Below the pieces are notes generated by a model. It made no database searches, had not been told where the DNA came from, and worked only from the letters and a program-made list of their open reading frames with translations. A stretch of 64,000 nucleotides of DNA from Rhodopseudomonas infernalis. Its GTDB lineage: Bacteria > Pseudomonadota > Alphaproteobacteria > Rhizobiales > Xanthobacteraceae. Shown here piece by piece: positions 26,172 through 35,964 of this stretch; the first letter of the stretch is position 1; every line of letters starts with the position of its first letter. A program made the position numbers and the translations under genes. Where the stretch lies: contig NZ_JAJNAL010000009.1 of NCBI RefSeq assembly GCF_022271405.1, forward strand, positions 62,001 through 126,000, written 5' to 3'.

Positions 26172-27146
26172 TTACGGATGCAGAATCACCTTGCCCATGG
26201 CTTGGCGGCCGGCGAGCACTTTCAGGGCGTCGGCGGTCTGCGCCAGCGGGAAGGTGCGGTCGACGTGCGAGGAGATCTTGCCCTCGGCGGCCCATTGCAC
26301 CAGCTTCTCGAGGTTGGCGCGGTTCTTCTCCGGATTGATCCGCGTCCACGCGCCCCAGAATACGCCACGGATGTCGCAGCCCTTCAGCAGCGCGAGGTTG
26401 AGCGGCATCTTCGGAATGTCGCCGGCCGCAAAGCCGATTACCAGGAAGCGGCCTTCCCAGGCGATCGAACGCAGCGCCGCTTCGGCGTAGCTGCCGCCGA
26501 CCGGATCGAAGATGATATCGACGCCCTTGCCGCCGGTCAGCTTCTTCAGGCCTTCCTTGAGGTCTTCCTTCGCGTAGTTCAGCCCCAGCTCGGCGCCGTG
26601 CTGCTTGGCGAACTCCAGCTTTTCGTCGGACGACGCGCAGGCGATCACCTTGAGGCCCATCAGCTTGCCGAGTTCGCAGGCGGCGAGCCCGGTGCCGCCG
26701 GCGGCACCGAGCACGGCCAGCGTCTCGCCCGGCTTCGGGCTGGCGCGGTCTTCCAGCGCATGCAGCGCGGTGCCGTAGATGATGAAGATGCCGGCGGCGC
26801 GGTCATAATCGAGATTGTCGGGGATCTTGACGATCGACGCGGCCGGCAGCGCGATCTTTTCGCGCGCGCCGTTGTGGCCGCAGGACGCCGCGACGCGGTC
26901 GCCCGGCTTCAGATCGGTGACGCCTTCACCGACGCTCTCGATCACACCGGCGACTTCGGCACATGGCGAGAACGGAAACGGCGGCTTGATCTGGTACTTG
27001 CCCTGGATCATCAGGATGTCGAAAAAGTTCAGCGCCGCCGCCTTGATGGCGATCACCGCTTCGCCCGGGCCTGCCACAGGATCAGGAACCTCGGCGTATT
27101 CGAGGTCGTCGGGACCGCAGTATTGCCGGCAGAGAATCGCCTTCAT
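26172..27146 (-). CDS. NADPH:quinone oxidoreductase (zinc-independent MDR family)
   Basis: 324 residues from ATG 27146 (MKAILCRQYCGPDDL); the 22-codon upstream extension is not family-like. The GroES-like half includes AALNFFDILMIQGKYQ and PCAEVAGVIESVGEGV. The Rossmann half begins VLGAAGGTGLAACELGKLMG (about 145-164), and INFDPVGG-type sequence appears as IIFDPVGG. Zinc ligands typical of alcohol dehydrogenases are missing. It probably reduces quinones or enones with NADPH in the cytoplasm. Confidence 0.9.
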   Translation of the reverse strand: MKAILCRQYCGPDDLEYAEVPDPVAGPGEAVIAIKAAALNFFDILMIQGKYQIKPPFPFSPCAEVAGVIESVGEGVTDLKPGDRVAASCGHNGAREKIALPAASIVKIPDNLDYDRAAGIFIIYGTALHALEDRASPKPGETLAVLGAAGGTGLAACELGKLMGLKVIACASSDEKLEFAKQHGAELGLNYAKEDLKEGLKKLTGGKGVDIIFDPVGGSYAEAALRSIAWEGRFLVIGFAAGDIPKMPLNLALLKGCDIRGVFWGAWTRINPEKNRANLEKLVQWAAEGKISSHVDRTFPLAQTADALKVLAGRQAMGKVILHP

Positions 27147-27241
27147 GTATCCACCCAGGGTACGAGGTTTGTGATTGTGTGCCGTTCTGCCGGATTTGGG
27201 CGCGAGGGACAATCGGTTTCGGGCCCTGCTAGTCTCTGCGC

Positions 27242-27318
27242 CGTCATTGCCGGGCTTGACCCGTCAATCCATCCGGTTTCGAAGAAGATGGATGCCCGGA
27301 TCACGTCCGGGCATGACG
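27242..27318. repeat. Dispersed intergenic inverted repeat (CGTCATG... family)
   Basis: CGTCATTGCCGGGCTTGACC and the inverted GGATCACGTCCGGGCATGACG arms enclose GATGGATGCCC. It is related to the element at 6889-6979 and lies between divergent genes. Confidence 0.7.
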
Positions 27319-27373
27319 CAGTGTGCAACTAAGCAAAATAATTCCGCCTCGCGGTCAATCAGGGAGTTGCGTC

Positions 27374-28210
27374 ATGTTCGAAGCCGGTTTGCTCGCGGGC
27401 AAGCGTATCCTGATCACCGGCGGCGGATCGGGGCTCGGTGCCGCGATGGCGCGGCGGTTTGCCGGGCTCGGCGCTTCGCTCGTGCTGTGCGGGCGGCGCG
27501 AACAGTTGCTGCAGGATGTCGCCACTGAACTGCGCGCGTGCGGCGCCAACGTCACGACGCATCGCTGCGATATTCGCGATGCCGACGCGGTCGAGGCGAT
27601 GCTCGATGCGGTCTGGCGCGAGGCGCCGGTCGACGTGCTGGTCAACAACGCGGCCGCGACCTTCATCGCCCAGACCGAGCAGCTGTCCGCACGCGCCGCC
27701 GATGCGATCCTGGGGCCGACGCTGCACGGCGCGCTGTATTGTACGCTCGGCGCCGGCCGCCGCTGGATCGCAGCTGAGCGTCCCGGCGTGGTGCTCAGCA
27801 TCCTGTCGACCTCGACCGTCACCGGCCGCGCCTTCACGGTGCCGTCCGCGATGGCGAAGTCGGCGCTGCTGGCGATGACCAAGAGCCTCGCGGTGGAGTG
27901 GGGGCCGAAGCGGATTCGCACCGTGGCGATCGCGCCCGGCGCTTTTCCGACGCCCGGCGCCTCCGCGCAGTTGCAGCCGCAGGCGCGGAGCGTCGATTCG
28001 GCGTCGCGGGCGCCGGTCGGCCGCGTCGGCAATCACGCCGAGCTTGCCGATCTGGCGAGCTTCCTGATTTCAGATCGTGCCGGCTTCATCACCGGCGAGA
28101 TGGTGGTGCAGGACGGCGGAGCCCATCTGCGCTCGTCCGGCGCCGAAGATCTGCTCGCCTGGAGCGAGGCCGACTGGGCCGCGCACCGCGCGGCGCGCGC
28201 CAAATCCTGA
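27374..28210 (+). CDS. SDR resembling 2,4-dienoyl-CoA reductase
   Basis: 278 residues from ATG 27374 (MFEAGLLAGKRI). The cofactor loop is TGGGSGLGAAM (residues about 15-25) and NNAAAT follows near 93. The usual catalytic Tyr-x3-Lys is replaced by SAMAKSALLAMTKSLAVEWG, with Ser four residues before Lys. Mammalian-type 2,4-dienoyl-CoA reductases (DECR) have the same Ser/Lys pattern, so a role in unsaturated fatty-acid beta-oxidation is likely. PGAFPTPGA after the active site also fits that subgroup. Confidence 0.82.
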   Translation: MFEAGLLAGKRILITGGGSGLGAAMARRFAGLGASLVLCGRREQLLQDVATELRACGANVTTHRCDIRDADAVEAMLDAVWREAPVDVLVNNAAATFIAQTEQLSARAADAILGPTLHGALYCTLGAGRRWIAAERPGVVLSILSTSTVTGRAFTVPSAMAKSALLAMTKSLAVEWGPKRIRTVAIAPGAFPTPGASAQLQPQARSVDSASRAPVGRVGNHAELADLASFLISDRAGFITGEMVVQDGGAHLRSSGAEDLLAWSEADWAAHRAARAKS

Positions 28211-28365
28211 GCGTACGGCAGCTACCTGTCGGATGCGGAATACCGCGACAGATCAAGGCTTTTGCGGCTTTCCAGAATCGGCCATCCCGGTTATTCCGGA
28301 TCGCGCGTGGAGGCGAGGCCTGCCAGCCATTTTGCAGTCACAATGATAAGGGACCAGACTTGCCC

Positions 28366-28947
28366 ATGAACGTGAGGCGAATGCTGATTGCCGCAATGGC
28401 GGGACTGGTGGGATGCGGCGTGGCGAGCGCCGCGATGGCGGCTCCTGCTTCGAAGGGAAAGTCATCCGGCTCGGAAGCCAAGCCCGCGAGCGTGGGCGCC
28501 GAGCCGAGCCTGATCGGCCAGTACGGCTCCTGGGGCGCCTATATGGCGGCGCCGGGCGGCAAGAAGGTCTGCTTCGTACTCGCCAAGCCGTCGTCGTCCA
28601 GAACAACCCCGCCGAACCGACCGCGAGATCCGGCCTACGCCTTCATCTCGACCCGTCCGGCCGAGAAGGTGGCCAACGAGGTCTCGGTGATGATCGGCTA
28701 TCCGCTGAAGCCGGGGTCCGAATCGACCATGGAGGTCGGCGGCGCGTCGTTCGCGATGTACACGCAGGGCGACGGCCTCTGGATCAAGAACGCCGCCGAG
28801 GAAGACCGGCTGGTCGAGGCGCTGCGGAAGTCCGGCGAGGTCACCGTCAAAGGCGTTTCCGCCAAGGGAACCGCAACCACCGACGTGTTTTCGCTGAAGG
28901 GCCTGGCCCAGGCGCTCGACAAGGTTGCGCAGAACTGCGGCGGCTGA
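28366..28947 (+). CDS. Invasion-associated locus B (IalB) family exported protein
   Basis: 193 residues. A signal peptide (about 1-27, MNVRRMLIAAMAGLVGCGVA... ending AMA|AP) is followed by a Lys/Ser-rich linker. The IalB-like core includes YGSWGAYMAAPGGKKVCFVLAKP, with a cysteine, AYAFISTRPAEKVANEVSVMIGYP, and a final QNCGG cysteine that could form a disulfide. Members are periplasmic proteins of unclear role, and invasion is only the name of the Bartonella prototype. Confidence 0.85.
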   Translation: MNVRRMLIAAMAGLVGCGVASAAMAAPASKGKSSGSEAKPASVGAEPSLIGQYGSWGAYMAAPGGKKVCFVLAKPSSSRTTPPNRPRDPAYAFISTRPAEKVANEVSVMIGYPLKPGSESTMEVGGASFAMYTQGDGLWIKNAAEEDRLVEALRKSGEVTVKGVSAKGTATTDVFSLKGLAQALDKVAQNCGG

Positions 28948-29033
28948 GCCGGGGCGCGGGCCGGCTGCCGCGATTCGCGGCTTTGCAGAACGGCGAAAAA
29001 GCCTTATCTGACAAAAGATTTTGAGACGCGGAT

Positions 29034-29144
29034 GGCCGCGTCAGTGCCTCATGGTGAGAAGCCCGCAACAGCGGGCGTCTCGAACCATGGGATTGTGACC
29101 GACCTCATCCTTCGAGACGCGGCGTTCGGCCGCTGCTCAGGCCG
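29034..29144. repeat. Dispersed CCTCATGGTGAG/GTCTCGAACCATG-type repeat
   Basis: CCTCATGGTGAGAAGCCCGC, a small GCCCGC-AACA-GCGGGC hairpin, GTCTCGAACCATGGG and a later CCTCATCCTTCGAGACGCGG unit form nested inverted segments. This resembles an intergenic repeat type common in Bradyrhizobium-group genomes. It sits upstream of rlmN. Confidence 0.55.
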
Positions 29145-29194
29145 AGGATGCTGTGCTTGCTGCGGGCCGACCGGCCCGCCTGAACCGGACCGCC

Positions 29195-30385
<1,191 letters not shown>

Positions 30386-30410
30386 TGAGCGGCTTGGCCT
30401 CATCCCCGGC

Positions 30411-30448
30411 CGTCATGCGTGGGCTTGTCCCGGCCATCCACGTCTTGG
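30411..30448. repeat. Half copy of the CGTCATG... dispersed repeat
   Basis: CGTCATGCGTGGGCTTGTCC CGGCCATCCACG resembles one arm of the elements at 6889 and 27242. The inverted arm is absent. It lies between rlmN and the next gene. Confidence 0.5.
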
Positions 30449-30467
30449 CGGCACGCGAAGGCGCATC

Positions 30468-30983
30468 ATGTCGCTGATCGGCCACCTGTTCGCGATCGCG
30501 TTCGGCTTCCTGTTCGCTTCGCTGGCCGCAGGAATCATCGTGGTCGGGGCGATGCTGTTCCCTGAGCTGAGCGCCGTCACCGATGCGCCGCTCGATCAGG
30601 ACACGCTGAACATCGTGCTTGGTTTCGGCTTCATCTTCGTGTCCGGTTTCGCGCTGGTGCCGGCGCTGATCGTGGTGCTGGTGACCGAGGCGTTCTCGAT
30701 CCGCAGCGCGCTGGCCTATGCGATCGGCGGCGGCCTGGTCGGGGTCGGCTGCTATCTCGGGCTGGTGCCGTTCGATCCCGGCACGCTGCGGTTCGACGGC
30801 ATCGTCCGGCGGCATCTCGAAATCATGACCGGCGCCGGCATCGTCGGCGGCCTGGTGTACTGGCTGATCGCCGGCCGCAATGCCGGGCTGTGGCGCGACC
30901 CGCCGCGGCCGCGTGCGCCGCTGGCGGCTCACCCGGCGCGATCCCAGCCGTCGCCCCCGGCCGCGCCGCCGCCTGCAGCGTAG
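30468..30983 (+). CDS. Conserved hypothetical membrane protein
   Basis: 171 residues with four hydrophobic segments (about 4-30, 45-67, 74-97, 113-133). Small residues and Gly are frequent in the last two. The C-terminal 30 residues are a Pro/Ala/Arg-rich tail (RPRAPLAAH...) likely in the cytoplasm. I do not recognise a family with confidence. It ends 47 bases before the PAP2 gene and may be transcribed with it. Confidence 0.65.
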   Translation: MSLIGHLFAIAFGFLFASLAAGIIVVGAMLFPELSAVTDAPLDQDTLNIVLGFGFIFVSGFALVPALIVVLVTEAFSIRSALAYAIGGGLVGVGCYLGLVPFDPGTLRFDGIVRRHLEIMTGAGIVGGLVYWLIAGRNAGLWRDPPRPRAPLAAHPARSQPSPPAAPPPAA

Positions 30984-31030
30984 CGTCGCGCCGGCTTTTC
31001 ATCCCCCGTCGCCTCGGCTAAACCCGCGCC

Positions 31031-31810
31031 ATGAACCGGACCGGACTTGTCATTGCACTGGCGTTGTTTGCCGTGATCGGCCTGCTGTTCGGGCTCTATC
31101 CGGAGCTCGACATGCAGCTGGCAGCGCTGTTCTACGACCCCGCGACCAAACGCTTCCCGATGAGTTCCGTCGGCCTGGCGGCGTTCTCGCGCGATGCGGC
31201 GATGTGGATCGCCTGGGCGTTTGCGGCGCCGTCGCTGGTCGCCTTCGTGGTCAAGATGGTGCGGCCGGACAAGCCGCTGCTGGTCAAAGGCCGGACCATG
31301 GCGTTCCTGCTGATCAGCATCATCTTGGCGGCCGGAATCCTGACCAATCTGACGTTCAAGACTCATTGGGGCCGGCCACGGCCGGCCGCAGTCGCCGAGT
31401 TCAACGGGCCGTGGCAGTTCAAGGCTTGGTGGGATCCGCGCGGCGCCTGCCCGAAGAACTGCTCGTTCTTCTCCGGCGAGGGCGCCACCGCCTACTGGAC
31501 CTTCGCACCGGCGGCGCTGACGCCGCTCTCGGTCCGGCCCTACGCCTACGCGGCCGCCTTCGTGTTCGGCACCGTCACCAGCGGGCTGCGGATGGCGTTC
31601 GGCGGGCACTTCTTCACTGACGTGACGATCGCGGGTCTCGTCACCTTCCTGGTGATCTGGCTGCTCTACGCGCTGATCTATCGCTGGGCCTGGAGCCGCA
31701 CCACGGACGAACGCGTCGATGCGGCGCTGACGAGGGCGTTCTGGCCGCTGTATCGCTGGCGGCAGAAGCGCCGCGGCCACGACGTCGGACCGGCTCCGGC
31801 GGCCGTCTAG
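31031..31810 (+). CDS. PAP2-superfamily membrane phosphatase with a divergent second motif
   Basis: 259 residues with about six membrane segments. Motif 1 is KTHWGRPRP (the K-x6-RP pattern, near residue 113) and motif 3 is RMAFGGHFFTD (R-x5-H-x3-D, near 190). The second motif, normally PSGH, reads FSGEG here (near 151) and so lacks the usual histidine. The family dephosphorylates lipid phosphates such as lipid A, undecaprenyl pyrophosphate or phosphatidylglycerophosphate. The Glu may mark a subfamily or altered chemistry. Confidence 0.82.
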   Translation: MNRTGLVIALALFAVIGLLFGLYPELDMQLAALFYDPATKRFPMSSVGLAAFSRDAAMWIAWAFAAPSLVAFVVKMVRPDKPLLVKGRTMAFLLISIILAAGILTNLTFKTHWGRPRPAAVAEFNGPWQFKAWWDPRGACPKNCSFFSGEGATAYWTFAPAALTPLSVRPYAYAAAFVFGTVTSGLRMAFGGHFFTDVTIAGLVTFLVIWLLYALIYRWAWSRTTDERVDAALTRAFWPLYRWRQKRRGHDVGPAPAAV

Positions 31811-31845
31811 GCGATTAAACGCGTGCCCGCCGGCGCGAAGTTTGA

Positions 31846-33231
<1,386 letters not shown>

Positions 33232-33241
33232 GCGCAACGCC

Positions 33242-33337
33242 GTAGGGTGGGTTAGGCGCTGTTGCGTCGTAACCCACCAGCTTTCGCGGCGAGGAAGTAA
33301 GTCGGTGGGTTACGCGCTGCGCGCTAACCCACCCTAC
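33242..33337. repeat. Dispersed intergenic inverted repeat (GTAGGGTGGG... family), copy 3
   Basis: The arms GTAGGGTGGGTTAGGCGC and GCGCTAACCCACCCTAC enclose inner GTAACCCACC / GGTGGGTTAC. It fills the gap between argG and the XRE-cupin regulator. Confidence 0.85.
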
Positions 33338-33365
33338 GAACGACGACGGCAAGAGAGACACAGCT

Positions 33366-33977
33366 GTGAATCGCGACGTGCTGTCAGAGCGGGTGGACAT
33401 CGAGGAAGGCGTCTCCGAACAGCTTCGGGTTCTGGCTGAGGAGCTGCGCCGTCACCGCAAGGCCAAGCAGTTGTCGCTCGAGGCGCTGAGCACGCTGTCG
33501 GGCGTCAGCCGATCGATGATCTCGAAGGTCGAGCGCGGCGAGACGGTGCCGTCGACCAGCACATTATCGCGGCTGGCTGAGGCGCTCGGCACCACGTTCT
33601 CGCAGCTGATGGCGCATCCGGTGGAGAGCGAGATCATCGTGATCCCGGCCGATCGCCAGCCGATCCTGAGCGACGCCACCTCCGGCTATCAGCGCCGCTG
33701 CATCTCGCCGGTGCTGCCCGGCCGCGGTGTGGACTGGGTGCTCAACACCGTGCCGCCGCGCGGCACCACCGGCGAATTCGTCGGCCACCGCCACGGCGTT
33801 GAGGAATACATCTACATGCTCAAGGGCCGGCTCGAAGTCCGGCTCGGCGCCCGGCGGGTGATGCTGAACACCGGCGACGCGATCTATTTCCAGGCCCAGG
33901 AGGCCCACCAGTTCACCAATCCGGACGATTCCGAGTGTGAGTATTTTTTGATCATCAACAGCTCCAGCCTGCGGTAA
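33366..33977 (+). CDS. XRE-family regulator with C-terminal cupin sensor domain
   Basis: 203 residues, GTG start. The helix-turn-helix (about 28-70) reads LSLEALSTLSGVSRSMISKV, then ERGETVPSTSTLSRLAEALG. The C-terminal cupin (about 115-195) contains GEFVGHRHGVEEYIYMLKG and NTGDAIYFQAQEAHQFTNP, with the histidines expected for a metal or ligand pocket. Such regulators (PuuR/SutR-like) control amine, amino-acid or sulfur catabolism. It precedes the RidA-MOSC-reductase-transporter genes by 64 bases and is their likely regulator. Confidence 0.9.
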   Translation: MNRDVLSERVDIEEGVSEQLRVLAEELRRHRKAKQLSLEALSTLSGVSRSMISKVERGETVPSTSTLSRLAEALGTTFSQLMAHPVESEIIVIPADRQPILSDATSGYQRRCISPVLPGRGVDWVLNTVPPRGTTGEFVGHRHGVEEYIYMLKGRLEVRLGARRVMLNTGDAIYFQAQEAHQFTNPDDSECEYFLIINSSSLR

Positions 33978-34015
33978 TTTCAGACTTCCACTAGATTAGA
34001 AATTATTCCAATATT

Positions 34016-34036
34016 CGCTCCTTTCCCAGAGGAGCG
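34016..34036 (+). promoter_or_regulatory. Hairpin sequestering the Shine-Dalgarno of the RidA gene
   Basis: CGCTCCT (34016-34022) pairs perfectly with AGGAGCG (34030-34036) across a 7-base loop. The right arm contains AGGAG, the ribosome-binding site seven bases before ATG 34042. Translation would require the stem to open. Confidence 0.55.
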
Positions 34037-34041
34037 AAGCC

Positions 34042-34428
34042 ATGACCACGCGCACCATCATCCGCACCCCCGAGGCGCCGCCGGCCGCCGGTCCGTATTC
34101 CCAGGCGATTTCCGGCGCCGGTCTGGTGTTCGTCGCGGGCCAGCTGCCGGTGGATCTCGCCGGCAAAGTGCCGGACGGCGTCGAGGCGCAGACCCGGCAG
34201 TCGCTGGCCAATGTGGCGGCGGTTCTGGCGGCCGCCGGCGCGTCCCCGGCGAGCGTCGTCAAGACCACGGTTTTCCTGAAGAATATGAACGACTTCGCGG
34301 CCATGAACGCGATCTATGCGGAAACCTTCGGCGGCTCGCTGCCGGCGCGCTCGACGATCGAAGTCGCCCGGCTGCCGCGCGACGTGCTGGTCGAGATCGA
34401 GTGCATCGCCCTGGTGGACCAGGCCTGA
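34042..34428 (+). CDS. RidA family (YjgF/YER057c/UK114) protein
   Basis: 128 residues. The sequence PPAAGPYSQAISGAGLVFVAGQLPVD at the start and the ending GSLPARSTIEVARLPRDVLVEIECIAL are diagnostic. The conserved Arg in LPARST and Glu near the C terminus, which hold the imine substrate in RidA, are present. The family hydrolyses reactive enamines/imines to keto acids and ammonia. Being in an operon with a MOSC protein and a reductase, it may clear an intermediate of that pathway. It begins 64 bases after the XRE-cupin gene. Confidence 0.92.
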   Translation: MTTRTIIRTPEAPPAAGPYSQAISGAGLVFVAGQLPVDLAGKVPDGVEAQTRQSLANVAAVLAAAGASPASVVKTTVFLKNMNDFAAMNAIYAETFGGSLPARSTIEVARLPRDVLVEIECIALVDQA

Positions 34429-34438
34429 GGCGGCGGCG

Positions 34439-34933
34439 ATGACGGACTGGAAAGGCGGCGTCCTTCTGCACATTCACACCGCGCCGGCGGCCTCCTACGA
34501 AATGGAGGAGCGCCAGGAGGCGCGGCTGGTGCCCGGGAAGGGCATCGAGGGGGATCGTTATTTTCTCGGGACCGGCACCTATTCGCCGAAGCCCGACATT
34601 CGCGAGGTGACGCTGATCGAGATCGAGGCGATCGAGGCGCTCGCCAGCAACGATCCGCCGCTGCAGAGCGGCCCGATCAAGCTCGACCCGATCGATCATC
34701 GCCGCAACCTGACCACCCGGGGGGTGCCGCTCAATCACCTGGTCGGCAAGCGCTTCCGGGTCGGCGAAACCGTGCTGCGCGGCGGCCGGCTGAACTTCCC
34801 CTGCAAATATCTCGAGGAACTGCTGGGCGAGCCGGTCTACCTGCCGCTCTACAACCGGTCGGGGCTCAATTGCTGGATCGAAGTCGGCGGCGTCATCAGG
34901 CCCGGCGACCCGATCGAGCCGCTGGACGATTGA
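34439..34933 (+). CDS. MOSC domain protein
   Basis: 164 residues from ATG 34439, 10 bases after the RidA stop. The MOSC pattern is present: RLVPGKGIEGDRYF, EVTLIEIEAIEAL, RRNLTTRGVPLNHLVGKRF, and LNFPCKYLEELLG with the conserved cysteine that binds the molybdenum cofactor in mARC, YcbX and sulfurases. It lacks the MOSC_N and ferredoxin parts of YcbX. A separate reductase with a 2Fe-2S domain is encoded next and could supply electrons. Confidence 0.88.
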   Translation: MTDWKGGVLLHIHTAPAASYEMEERQEARLVPGKGIEGDRYFLGTGTYSPKPDIREVTLIEIEAIEALASNDPPLQSGPIKLDPIDHRRNLTTRGVPLNHLVGKRFRVGETVLRGGRLNFPCKYLEELLGEPVYLPLYNRSGLNCWIEVGGVIRPGDPIEPLDD

Positions 34934-34940
34934 GGCCGTC

Positions 34941-35891
34941 ATGACCGCACGGATGATCATGAAGCTCCAGGTGACCGCGCGCACCGAGGAGACGCCCGAT
35001 GTCGTGGTGCTGACGCTGCGTCATCCGCGGCGGCCCGAATTGCCGGCATGGACGGGCGGCGCCCATGTCGATCTGCATCTGCCGGACGGCAAGATCCGGC
35101 AATACTCGCTATGCGGCGATCCGCGCGACCGCAGCCACTATCGCATCGCCGTCAAGCGCGCGCCGGATGGCCGCGGCGGATCGAGCTGGATTCACGACCA
35201 TGTCGCGGTCGGCGACGCGGTGAATTGCTCGGCGCCGCGTAACAACTTCGCCCTGAAGCAAGGCAGCCGGCACGTGTTCGTGGCGGGCGGCATCGGCGTC
35301 ACGCCGATGGCGGCGCTGGCGCGGGACGCGGCGGAGCGGGGCGACGATTTCGAACTACACTTCTTCGCGCGCAGCCGCAGCCACGCGCCGCTGCTGACCG
35401 ATCTGCAGCACAGCCTCGGCGACAGGCTGAAGGCTTACTTCAGTGATGAAGTCCCGGGCAACGTCGATACGATCATCGCCTCGATCGGTGCAGCGCCGGA
35501 TGCGCAGTTGTACTTCTGCGGCCCGCCGCGGCTGACCGGCGCGCTCATCGCCGCGGCCGATGCGGCGCAATGGCCCACGCAGCGTCGCCACACCGAGGCA
35601 TTTCAGGCGACGCTCGACGAGAACTTCAAGCCCGAGCCGTTCGACATCACCATCGCGTCCAGCGGCCGGACGCTACGCGTGCCGGCTGATCGTTCGGCAC
35701 TCGATGTGCTGCGTGCCAATGGATTCATCATGCCGTCCTCCTGTGAGCTTGGCGTGTGCGGCGCCTGCATCTGCGGCTATCGCGACGGCATCGTGATTCA
35801 CCGCGACAGCGTGCTGTCTTTGGCCGATCGGCAGGAGAAAATGACGCCCTGCGTGTCCCGGGCCCGGGTCGGGGTGACGCTCGACCTCTGA
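34941..35891 (+). CDS. PDR/VanB-type oxidoreductase (flavin, NAD(P)H and C-terminal 2Fe-2S)
   Basis: 316 residues, starting seven bases after the MOSC stop. The flavin-binding RQYSLCGDP motif is near residue 53, the nicotinamide-binding GGIGVTPM near 116, and the terminal plant-type 2Fe-2S domain has CELGVCGACICG plus a distal Cys in MTPCVSR. This is the phthalate-dioxygenase-reductase layout. Normally it feeds a Rieske oxygenase, but none is here. The adjacent MOSC protein is the likelier partner, by inference from gene order. Confidence 0.92.
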   Translation: MTARMIMKLQVTARTEETPDVVVLTLRHPRRPELPAWTGGAHVDLHLPDGKIRQYSLCGDPRDRSHYRIAVKRAPDGRGGSSWIHDHVAVGDAVNCSAPRNNFALKQGSRHVFVAGGIGVTPMAALARDAAERGDDFELHFFARSRSHAPLLTDLQHSLGDRLKAYFSDEVPGNVDTIIASIGAAPDAQLYFCGPPRLTGALIAAADAAQWPTQRRHTEAFQATLDENFKPEPFDITIASSGRTLRVPADRSALDVLRANGFIMPSSCELGVCGACICGYRDGIVIHRDSVLSLADRQEKMTPCVSRARVGVTLDL

Positions 35892-35919
35892 TGCGAACGA
35901 TTGGCATGCTGCTTGCTTT

Positions 35920-35951
35920 CCATTTTGATGGAATTTCTTCCACCAAAATGG
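35920..35951 (+). promoter_or_regulatory. Inverted repeat before the MHS transporter gene
   Basis: CCATTTTGATGGAA and TTCCACCAAAATGG form a 14-bp inverted repeat with one mismatch and a 4-base spacer, 13 bases before the transporter start. It is AT-rich compared with its neighbourhood. It could be an operator for the XRE-cupin protein or an mRNA hairpin. Confidence 0.5.
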
Positions 35952-35964
35952 AGTGCAGCAAGCG

